A stretch of 64,000 nt of DNA from Shinisaurus crocodilurus (lineage: Eukaryota; Chordata; Lepidosauria; Squamata; Shinisauridae). The translations under genes and the position numbers were made by a program. The notes beneath the pieces are model-generated. The model was not told where the DNA came from. It searched no databases and was given only the letters and a program-made list of their open reading frames with translations. Positions 55,414 to 64,000 of this stretch are shown here, in pieces; the first letter of the stretch is position 1; every line of letters starts with the position of its first letter. Where the stretch lies: positions 280,749,772 to 280,813,771 of the forward strand of contig CM037879.1 of the NCBI GenBank assembly GCA_021292165.1. The letters are read 5' to 3'.

Positions 55414-57356
55414 TTGAAAGAACCACCTTGATTAAAAGCCAACAGTTTTATATAAGGCTCGAGCACATTATGTAAGTTTGATCTAGAAGTCCCACAATGT
55501 TCCCTTGCAATTAAGCCCACTCAACTGGTTATGTTATGGCCCACTTTGTTCTTTCCTTGTGATGCTTTTTCCATCTTGCGGGTGTCTTTTTAGAACAGCA
55601 TGTGAGCGGCGTTTGTGGTAGTAGGCTGGTTCGCGCTTTAATTGTGTGAAGAATCGGAGACAACAGCCCAGTGTTGCTGCTCGTCAAATGGGTTATTGGC
55701 TGCCCCTGAGACACAGTTTTCAGGAATCCAAACAAACATCTCCTTTTGTCAAACTGTTCTTCTCTCCTGGTGACAGCTGGATCACAAGACATTGAGAGCT
55801 CATAAAAACAAGAACAATAAAACCCCACCAAGACCAAAATTCTGGTCATATGATACTTGCCTTTGCACAAACCGGTCATGCGTTGTATATCCTGAAGCAA
55901 GATGGAATGGAGATCTGAAGGGAGATCTGAAGGTACTTCAGATCTTTTGGGGGATATTTGGTGGTGAACAGGCAACTTTTAGATGCTGTGGCTGAGGTCT
56001 TTCAAGCTTTCAAATAACATGGAATCCTTCCCATATTGGCTGCTGCGGAGCTCCTGTACGTCTTTCATGGAACCACAGCACGCCACAAAGGATTCTGGGT
56101 GGACCTTGGGATTCTAGTGAAAAACAAAATAGATCCCACAAGCCTCACGTCTGCCCACCCCTGAGCTAGCCTGCAACTAATCCTGGCATTCTGGATTGAA
56201 ATTCAAAATGCTTTGATTTATAATCATGGGCCATGGAGCTACAGCCATGACCAGCCACTGCGACTCTGCCCCTTTGTAGCAACGTGGCAGGAGGAGGAGG
56301 AGCAACCATCACCACAGCAGCCATCCCGACAGTCACCGGTGGAGCCCCGACCCACAGCGCTGCCCTCTGTCCACAGTGCTGCCTGTCAGGGGGTCATTTG
56401 GGAGTCCCCCCTGGACCATGGGGGTGTGGCACCTGCACCTTGTGGTCCAGCCCTAGTGGCACCAGTGCCCATTTCATGGGAAGATCAGCGGTATATTACA
56501 TGGTGACAGTGTCTACATACCACGTCAAGTGTGAAGGGCAGACCTTTGTAGAATCGTTCATCAAGTTATTTCATACTTTATTTTAAATTAGATTTCTGTG
56601 TTACTTTTTCTACCATGGGGCACTCAAGGCAGTTTATAAATGAATGAAATTGATATGGCTGTGTGTATTTTAGAAGCTCGGAAACAGTAATCCAATCCTT
56701 TCCTGGTTAGCAATTCCAGGTGGTGATGTGTGCTCATGTGTGTGCATTTTAAGAGATATGAACCTATGTGGCACAATGTTCACAATCGACAAATATTTTG
56801 TCCTTGTCGAGGGAGGGCTGGCCTTTTAGCTGTTCAGCCAGCTTGTACTCTATGTCAACCCAGACTCACATCCTTGATTTCGAGAAAGAGAAAAGTAACA
56901 GGAGATGATAAGATATTGATTTATTTCCAGTCCTGAATCTTATTCTTCCTACACCCCCAATTGCCATGAGTGGTTCTGTGGCTTCCCAAACACTTTGAAC
57001 CAACTGGTGATGAACTGTCTCATCTTTCCACTGGGGCTGGCATCCATCTGTGTTTCTCACCCTCCATATGGGCAGTCCGTATTTCCATTCGTTCCCCTGC
57101 GGGAACAAATGTGACTGCAATTGGTTCCCACCAGGGAATGAATAAGAGGGGTAAAAAAAAAAAAATTGCTGCCACTTTGGATCCCCCCAAGAGAAAGGAA
57201 TCTGAACACTGACCTAAGACACCCACTGTCTCTTTTCTTACAGCTGTGATTGGTGTCATGAGACTGTATCGGCCTTTCCAGTCTCTGCTTTGATTCATCA
57301 GGAAAAACCATATGGCAGCAGGATGTATCCTCTCTAGAGGCCAGCAACAGGTGTTT
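55411..57356. other. No recognised gene
   Basis: A short L2-like tail at 56,570-56,650 ('AAGGCAGTTTATAAATG'). The 148-codon minus frame at 55,529-55,975 and frames at 56,213-56,586 have no recognisable domain. Confidence 0.3.
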
Positions 57357-57480
57357 AAAAGCCAATGTGGTATAGTGGTTAAACTGCTGGACTGGGAAGA
57401 CTGGGGTGCCAGTCTGTATTTAGCCATGAAGATAATTGTGGGCCAGTCACTATTTCTCTACCTAACCCAGCAGTCAGCAG
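57357..57480 (+). mobile_element. tRNA-derived SINE, old copy
   Basis: 'AGCCAATGTGGTATAGTGG' head and 'GGGCCAGTCACT' body, strongly diverged. Confidence 0.6.
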
Positions 57481-57570
57481 CCATTTCCGTCTCAAGACCC
57501 ACCTTGAATGGCCAGGGCAAGTGCTACCATTAGGCAGAGTGGAGCAGCCTCCTCAGGCAGCCGATTTGAG

Positions 57571-57915
57571 GTGTCATGGAAGGGCCGTTGTCAGTTATTT
57601 AGGGCGCAATCCTATGCACGTTTAGACAGAAACAAGTCCTACAATTCCCAGCATGCCCCAGCCAGCCATGGTGTCATGGAAGGCCAGTTAGGTATCCTGA
57701 GAGGGCTATTGTGAGTTATTTAGGGTGAAATCCTACGCACATTTAGACAGAAACAAGTCCTACAATTCCCAGCATGCCCCAGCCAGCCATAGTGTCATGG
57801 AAGTCCAGTTAGGTATCCTGAGAGGTCAGTTGTCAGTTATTTAGGGTGAAATCCTATGCACGCTTAGGCAGAAACAAATCCTACCATTCCCAGCATGCCC
57901 TGCCCCTAGCCAGCC
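57571..57915 (+). repeat. Tandem triplication ending in MITE arms
   Basis: Units start at 57,571, 57,671 and 57,792 (100, 121 and about 124 bp). Each begins GTGTCATGGAAG and ends 'CCCAGCATGCCC..CCAGCCA'. Unit one lacks about 21 bp ('TTAGGTATCCTGAGA'). Units two and three are most alike. Confidence 0.85.
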
Positions 57916-57939
57916 ATTTATCATTGTTGCATTGTTGTT

Positions 57940-58395
57940 GCCACAGAGGGGGAGAGGTGCTTGTGGGGTTTTCTACCTCAGGTGCCAAAATATCTAAGGA
58001 ACTGCCTGTCATGCTAGGAACCTGCCTGGTTATTAAGATCAGCAGGAGATGCCCTCTTGAGGACACTGTTACCCGCAGAGGCCCGTTTGCTAGGCACGCA
58101 CGAAGGGGCCGTCTCCCGTGTCGCTCCCAAAGAGTGGAATGTGCTCGATCCCTCGAGAGCTATGATTAGCCCCCGCTCTCTTGGCTTTTAGAAAGGGTGT
58201 GAAGCAGACACATCTTTTCAATTTAGCCTTTTAAATTATGTAGCTGTTTTAATGTTTTACCACTTTTAATGTCCTTGTGCTGCTTTTTTTTTATTATTTT
58301 ATTGTGTTGAGGTTTTATTGTTTTAAATTGTTGAACACCGCCTTGATGGCTTTGGGGCAAATAAAGTGATATATAAATGTTTATGGTAAACAAAC
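57940..58395 (+). mobile_element. L2-like LINE 3' end
   Basis: Degraded 'TCGCTCCCAAAGAGTGG' C-terminus and 3' UTR 'ATTGTTGAACACCGCC' with (ATAAATG) tail. Confidence 0.6.
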
Positions 58396-59034
58396 AGGCT
58401 TGGCTGGTCCTTGGGTACTCTTTACCTTGACACTGGGGCAAGAGGTGCCGTTTGCTGCTCTATCCCAGTCAGCAAAATGCCTTGACCAAGGCTCCAACTC
58501 ACTACATGAGCGCCACTTTTAATTCATTTTTATTTATTTGCTTCTCTCTTTTTCTCTCTCTTCCCCCTCATTTCCCCCCTTATCTCTCCACGCCAGCATC
58601 TTTTCTGTTTAACCATCTATCCCCCCCCCTTCTCTCTGAGGAACAAAAATCATCAGAGAGAAAAAAAAGAAATTGTGGCCGTGCTCCTGAGGTGACCCAC
58701 CTCAGGTTGTCCCATGAACCAGTCTGGGGGCTCTGACTCACTCATTGTGAAACCCAATGGGCTACTTACCTCACAGGGCTGTTGTGAAGGTAAAATGGGG
58801 CAAACCCCATGTCCGCCATCCAGAGGTCCCGGGAGGAATAGAAGAGCCAGGAGACAAATGTAACGAACAAGTCTGTGAGTTGAGTTCATTTAGCTGCTCA
58901 CAATAAACATCAAATAAATATACAAAACACAAGCTGACTTTTGTCAGGGCTGTGGGTACTGTGTGACACATAAACCGATCGAAATCCTGCTCTGCCCTGA
59001 GAAGAAATGAATTCCGTGATCTTAAGGAAGATTA
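58396..59034. other. No gene; SINE body fragment at 58,690-58,800
   Basis: 'CTTACCTCACAGGGCTGTTG' matches the SINE body; the rest is pyrimidine-rich and unclassified. Confidence 0.4.
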
Positions 59035-59207
59035 TCTTAAGGAAGAAGACCAGATGCTGGGGAACATGGGCAGGGAGGATGCTCTTGCATTCATGTCCTG
59101 CTTGCGGGTTTCCCATGGAGCAGCTGGTTGGCCACTGTGTGAACAGAATGCTGGAATAGGTGGACCCTTGGTCTGATCCAGCAGGGCTCTTCTGACGTTG
59201 TTATTCC
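59035..59207 (+). mobile_element. CR1-like LINE 3' end
   Basis: 'GCTGGGGAACATGGGCAGG' through 'GGTCTGATCCAGCAGGGC' is the plus-strand form of the 3' end seen inverted at 10,213 and 27,662. Confidence 0.7.
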
Positions 59208-59279
59208 ATGCATTTGCTCATTCTGCATTGTTTATTCTGTTTCCATTAGACATGAGGAGAGGTAAGGAGCTATGAAGAA

Positions 59280-59760
59280 CAGCACAGAAGCCCTGAATTA
59301 GCAGCTGCCGGGTTCTGTGGACAGCTGCCCTACGTGACGAGGCAACAAACTGCAGATGGCAGCTCTTTAGTAAAGTACCCTGGCTTCACCCACCCAGTCT
59401 GGCCATTGGATTCTCCTGGACAGGAAGGAGTATAAAGGGCTTCCTGTTCCAGTTGAACCTCGCTTGAGCAACAAGGCCTTCCTGAGCTCTGGTGTCTTCC
59501 TCTATCCTTGGTTTGTCCCTCGGCCCCGACTTCTGGCTTGCTCCTCCATCCTGCCTCCTTGTTTCTCCTTTGCTCCTGACTTATTCTTTGGCCCTGAATA
59601 CTGACATCCCATGGCATCTAGTTCCTGCCTTACCTCAGATTGCTGCTCACAGGCCAGCCCTGACACCCTACTCCTGACCTCTGGAAATCCCAGCCAGACC
59701 CCCTCCCGTTATAGTGGAAAGGTGGCCTCAGAGGTGAGGGTTAGAGCAGATGATCAGAGC
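59280..59760 (+). mobile_element. Possible old LTR fragment
   Basis: GAGTATAAAGGG at about 59,427-59,438 is followed by a long C+T-rich run typical of vertebrate LTR R/U5 regions. No TG..CA borders or target duplication were found. Confidence 0.35.
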
Positions 59761-60771
59761 CCCAAGCTCTGGGTAGCTCTTCAAATACGCTGATGCACGA
59801 CTGTCCTGTCTGCACCCCAACGTTCCCTGGCATGCCAAAATAGTCACGCACACCATGTGAACACCGAACAGTGACTTACAAGCAAGCACAAGAAAGATTC
59901 CTTCTTTCTCCCTTGCTGTTTTGGAGGCTCTTCCCGATCCAGTTGGAGTAACTGTGTCTGATCTGGAGAGATCTGGTGCTTCCCCCTCCGAAGCACCCCA
60001 GCTAGGCAGCTGAAAATGGCCATCTAGCAAAAATGCAGAGCGGGAGGTGCAGGGAGGCAGAGATCGCCTCCACCATCTGCATAAGATGTTTGTAAGCCTC
60101 TGAATTCGGGGGCTTATATGAGCATCGAGGCCACAAGACATAGGATTGCACCCTTACACATTTAAGGTCCTCAGAGATCCTCTAACAATGGAAGGAAGCA
60201 TTTAAGTCGAAGGCAGAATTTTATTCTTTAATTCTTGAATCAGAAACCATGTTCTTGCACCTCAATAGCTAGTCAGCTTCACTTCAACTCGAACCCTACT
60301 GGTCTGAGTAAAGGAGCATTTTACAGCATCAACTCTATGTATATGGTGAGCTTTATCTGAAGCAAAGTTAATGGGGGTGAGGTGGGGTTGCAAATAATGA
60401 GGAAAGACCAGTAAGATGTAAAATCAATATTATTTCTTTATTTTACCCCCAAAAGCTATATGTCCTGAGTGGTTCTATTCTGGAACTTGGGTTTTTTTGG
60501 TTCCATGCTGAAGCAGACATTTGAAGTTTTGTAAATCTTCCACGGAAGATTATCCAATTGAAACGCATTTGGCAAGCAACAATGTTAAAATCTACAGACT
60601 GCCTTTGTAATTTGAGACTGTGGCGTTTGTAACAGGGTTGTGCTATGTTTTGTCTGTCCTTACTTATAACCCTTGTATATTCCTGAGAAATTGGTTCAAA
60701 AATTGACTTTTACCTGCACCTTTTGTTCTGCAATTCCAGCTATGTTTTATACATTATTTTTTATAATGCCT
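59761..60771. other. No recognised gene
   Basis: Only a 'ATAGGATTGCACCCTTAC' repeat end near 60,140. 60,200-60,770 is low-repeat and A+T-rich. Confidence 0.3.
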
Positions 60772-61143
60772 TGGGCACAATCTAATCGGGATGCCCGTAG
60801 CCCTCTGAACTCAGAGGATTATGGGTATCCTATGGAGGGTGGGAGGAGCCTGGAGGCAAAGGTCACCTCCAAGCTCCCCCCATCCTGCAACTTAAGCTAG
60901 ACGGCCGATCTTAGCCATCTAGCTGAGGCTCCTCGGAGAGGGAGGGAAGGAAGCTGAGGAGCCAGGCATTTCCATCTAGATCAGTGTTCTCCAAGCTTGG
61001 GTGCCCAGATGTTTTTGGCCTACAACTCCCAGCATGCCCCAGCCAGCGTAGCTGGGAGTTGTAGGCCAAAAACATCTGGGGACCCAAGCTTGGAGAACAC
61101 TGATCTAGATGCTGCCTAGCGACCATAGGATTGCGCTGCCCAA
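60772..61143. mobile_element. MITE-6, internally deleted, holding MITE-1
   Basis: Ends GGGCACAATCTAATC and ATAGGATTGCGCTGCCC. Keeps 'GAGGATTATGGGTATCC' from the full copy at 30,085 but lacks most of the core. Confidence 0.65.
60982..61102. mobile_element. MITE-1 copy, perfect 8-bp TSD
   Basis: Duplication ATCTAGAT (60,974-60,981; 61,103-61,110), itself palindromic, within MITE-6. Confidence 0.9.
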
Positions 61144-61611
61144 GTGTTTTATACATTTTACTATTAGAAAATTGTTACTCGTGTGCAAAATTCTTTTCTT
61201 ATTTCTCTGCAACCGATTGATATTCGTCGTTCTCACACGGTGATCATTTCTTCCACACTGGCATTTGGTGCAGTGAGATCGGAAACGTACTGCATCCTCC
61301 TGGACAGTCACAGATTAACGTTCTCCCCAATGTAGGCCAATTCTTATTTCTGACCACACGGAGGAATACATTCAGAAGAAAATGCACACCACACAAAAAC
61401 AGTGCATAAGAGGGGCGTCATGGCAACGTGGCCATTTCAAAACTCAATGTGAAAATTTGCCGTTCGAACTAGTTCTCCATCACCAATTCTTATTCTTCAA
61501 GGTCAGTCCCTTTTTTCTGTACCTGGTAAATGCTTGTCCTATTTTGTCCGAGTCTTGCCTTTTGGGAGATTTTGGATTTTTAGTTTGTGCACACGCATGC
61601 TCTTTATTTTA
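61144..61611. other. No recognised feature
   Basis: Low-repeat DNA with no domain-bearing frame. Confidence 0.3.
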
Positions 61612-62245
61612 TTTTTTATTTTATTTATTATATTTATTAATCGCCCATCTGGCCGGCCACCCGGCCACCCTGGGCGATGTACAATTAAAATACAGTAAAA
61701 CACAGTAAAATATGATGATTAAAACAATATTAAAAATTCTTATTAAAAACCTAACCCACCCCATATTCCCACCTGAACAGCCATGTTTTTAATGCACGGC
61801 GGAAGCTCATCACGGAGGGGGCATGGCGAAGGTCACTAGGGAGGGAGTTCCATAATGTGGGGGCCGCCACAGAGAAGGCCCTCTTCCTAGTCCCCACCAG
61901 CCTGGCTGCTCTGGCTGATGGGATAAGGAGAAGGCCGTCCGTGGCAGACCTTGTTGAGCAGCCTACTTGATGTTGCTGGAGGCGCTCCTTGAGATAAGCT
62001 GGGCCGGAGCCGTGTAGGGTTTTAAAGGTCAAAACCAACACCTTGAATTCGGCTCGGCAAGCAACTGGTAGCCAGTGCAACTTATTAAGCACTGGCATGA
62101 TGTGATCACGCCGGCGGCTGCCCTTAATCAGGTGAGCCGCCGCGTTCTGTACCAGCTGAAGCTTCCGGACCGTCTTCAAGGGTAACCCCACGTACAGCGC
62201 ATTACAGTAGTCTAGGCGAGAGGAGACCAAGGCATGAACCACCTT
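61612..62245 (-). mobile_element. L2-like LINE with open C-terminal frame
   Basis: A 163-codon minus frame (61,751-62,242) is uninterrupted: [25 protein letters not shown]-like [34 protein letters not shown], and [18 protein letters not shown] near the end. This is the L2 ORF2 C-terminus after the RT core. The 3' UTR with an (AAAT)n-type tail extends to 61,612. 5'-truncated at 62,245. The intact frame suggests a younger copy than the other L2 fragments here. Confidence 0.85.
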
Positions 62246-62727
62246 ATATATGTGTTCGCTTGTTTGTCATAATTCAGTTGCAGGACGTACACTTTGCATG
62301 TGCAGAAAGTCTCAGGTTCAAATAGGACTCTGCTGAAAGTTCCATGTGGAACTTTTGGGGGACATTTGCCAACAAAAACTTCCAGTGGGGTTGGCAAAAT
62401 TATTTAAACTGGGGGGGGGGGCTTTAGATATGTAAGAAGCAGCTCCAGAGAGTCTTCTTCTCTCCCTGGCCCTTTTCTTCTTTAAATATTTTTTGCCACG
62501 GCATCAAAGCAGCAGCAGAGGGTCTAGTGATCTCTGGGGGGCATCTCGCCCCACAATGCCTCCGTTGGGGGGGGATAACCAATAGGGCAGTGGAGGCAGC
62601 CATGTTTTCCCCCTCCAACAATGAACCTGGAAGGATGCTACGTCATGACATAGCATCCTTTCTCAGAAGAGCTGTGGAGCAAGATGGCCCTGGAGATTAC
62701 TAGTTGCTGCTTTCCCAGTGGTTTATA
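62246..62727. other. No recognised feature
   Basis: A G run at 62,410-62,420 and otherwise unclassified DNA. Confidence 0.3.
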
Positions 62728-62900
62728 GATTTCATAGATCATAGAGTTGGAAGGAGCCTACAAGGTTATCGAGCCCAACCCCCTGCTCAATGCAGGAAAC
62801 TAGAGGAGGGGTCTCCCATCCAAGGAATCACCAGGCTTGACCCTGCCTAGCTTTCCACGCTCAGACAAGCTGAGCCAGACAGGCCTCTATCAGTGCAGCC
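62728..62900 (-). mobile_element. 5S rRNA-derived SINE
   Basis: Minus copy: promoter blocks 'GGTCTCCCATCC' and 'CCTGCCTAGCTTTCC' in inverse at 62,811-62,860; CR1-like tail 'TCATAGAGTTGGAAGG' at the left end. Confidence 0.8.
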
Positions 62901-62904
62901 TGGG

Positions 62905-63262
62905 CTCACAGGGCTGCTGGGATTAGCAGGGATGCTGACATCACCTGCCACCCCCCTCAGAATTCCCTGTTCTCTCTGAGCTTAGCTGCAATCCTCACAG
63001 TTGCCAGCAGGGGGGGGATGCATTTTCCCGGCAACAATATTTTGTTCCCCGTTATGATGTAAAGTATTTTGTGGTGGTGGCTTGGTCTTGAATGGGCAAT
63101 TGAGAGACCCATTAGCTTTGCAAAAGATCCACTCCTGGTGAAGATGAGAACTGTTAGAACTGGTCTCTTGATATGGATCAGCACAGCTGCCTCCATTTTG
63201 GACTCTCCTTGGGGGCGTGGCTAGGGGGGCGGTCGTGAGGAGCTCCTGCTCTTCAGACTTTA
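62905..63262 (+). repeat. Repeat X, uninterrupted copy
   Basis: Matches 35,210-35,511 plus 36,128-36,165 without the SINE-CR1-SINE block. The family is unknown. Confidence 0.65.
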
Positions 63263-63319
63263 TGACAAAACTGTAATTGTATTACTACATACTTTTTGAT
63301 GTTTATGGATATATATCTC

Positions 63320-63465
63320 CAAGGCTTTTTTTCTGGTGGAACTCACCAGAACTAAGTTCCAGCACCTTTTATTCTATTAATTTCATTACAATTTAATCGC
63401 CATCTGCTCCCGAGGAAACATAATCCAAGAGTTCCGGTACCTTTTTCTCCAGAAAAAAAGCACTG
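63320..63465. mobile_element. MITE-2 copy, perfect 8-bp TSD
   Basis: Same length (146 bp) as the copy at 910-1,055; duplication TATATCTC (63,312-63,319; 63,466-63,473). Confidence 0.9.
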
Positions 63466-63869
63466 TATATCTCATACATATTTACTGTAAGTGATCCATT
63501 TAAAATACTGTAAGAAAACTGTTTGTTGTTGTTGTTCATTTTTTCCCCTTCATTTTTTAATGGTTTTTGTTTTGTTTTGGTGTAATTCACATTTTAAAAA
63601 AACTAATTAAAAAAAAACTTTGCAACTATACTACTGGCTTTGCCATGCCAACACAAAAAGTATAAAGAAAGAAGAAAGTGACAGGCGTGGCAGAGAGGGG
63701 GGGGAATGGAGAGAAGAAGCCTTTGCTGGGATGATTCTTTAAAATGCAAGTGCCACAGTCCGAAACATTGAAGGAACTTCACAGCTTGCCACCACCGAGT
63801 GCAGAAGGTCTCTCGTCACCTTCACAGCCAGGGAATGGGGCTGCAAATGTGGGGAGGCACTTTTAAGCT

Positions 63870-63940
63870 CTGCACTAGGTTCGATCCCTGGCATCTCCAG
63901 GTAGGGCTGAGGAAAGACCTGAACAGGAATCCTGGCGAGC
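63870..63940 (+). mobile_element. tRNA-derived SINE, second family, fragment
   Basis: B-box-like 'GGTTCGATCCCTGGC' and 'CATCTCCAGGTAGGGCTG'; the A box is degraded. Confidence 0.6.
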
Positions 63941-63957
63941 CAATGACACAGGCAGCA

Positions 63958-64000
63958 TAGATTCATAGATCATAGAGTTGGAAGGAGCCTACAAGGCTAT
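63958..64000 (-). mobile_element. CR1/5S-SINE tail cut by window end
   Basis: 'TCATAGATCATAGAGTTGG' is the start of the same tail as at 62,728. Whether a 5S head follows lies outside the window. Confidence 0.6.

Noticed and set aside
55529..55975. 148-codon minus frame
   Set aside because: Low-complexity free but without any domain or splice signals that I can see; likely chance.
1..64000. CRISPR arrays or bacterial operons
   Set aside because: Repeats are transposons and microsatellites; no regular repeat-spacer structure, and the sequence is vertebrate in type.

Overview
The window looks like intergenic or intronic DNA from a squamate reptile, most likely a lizard. The evidence is the repeat mix: tRNA-derived SINEs with a 'GAGCCAGTGTGG' head and a 'GGCGGGGTATAAAT' tail, SINEs with a 5S rRNA-derived head, CR1- and L2-type LINE 3' ends, an RTE-like LINE ending in a C2H2 finger, and many short hAT-like inverted-repeat elements with 8-bp target duplications. 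I find no complete host protein-coding gene, rRNA or true tRNA gene, and no CRISPR. Most open frames are read-throughs of repeats. One short minus-strand frame at 20.4-20.5 kb looks somewhat like an internal exon, and I could not identify it.

Layout. 0-5 kb: a 247-bp inverted repeat with nearly identical arms, a hAT-like MITE, a possible conserved non-coding block, a 185-bp tandem duplication, and an L2 end split by a MITE. 5-14 kb: several TIR elements with target duplications, and CR1 and 5S-SINE fragments. 14-23 kb: a low-repeat A+T-rich block (16.2-17.1 kb), then MITE-3 broken by two solo LTRs, and a GC-rich Harbinger-like MITE at 21 kb. 23-36 kb: dense nested insertions (SINEs, CR1, three copies of LTR-B in total, 5S SINEs), several with a related uninterrupted copy elsewhere in the window. 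36-47 kb: sparser, with possible conserved non-coding blocks. 47.8-51.8 kb: one nearly full-length minus-strand RTE-like LINE with an apurinic endonuclease, reverse transcriptase and C-terminal zinc finger, inactivated by stops, frameshifts and a changed catalytic residue. 52-64 kb: L2 ends, a repeated A-tailed retroposon, a triplicated MITE arm, and further SINEs and MITEs.

Family labels used here, local to this report: MITE-1 (palindrome, TIR CAGTGTTCTCCAACC), MITE-2 (GGCTTTTTTTCTGG), MITE-3 (CAGTGGAGGCTGGTG), MITE-4 (CAGGGCTGG to CTGGAGCCTGCACTG), MITE-5 (GGGCAGTATCC), MITE-6 (GTGCAATCCTATGG ends, CCGAGGTC inside), MITE-7 (GGGTGGCCATATGTCC), MITE-8 (A+T-rich fold-back), MITE-9 (TAGGGATG), Repeat X, LTR-A and LTR-B.

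The useful biology is the insertion history. Target duplications and related empty copies allow relative ages to be ordered at several loci. Element borders rest on visible TIRs and duplications; family names rest on recalled resemblance and were not searched.
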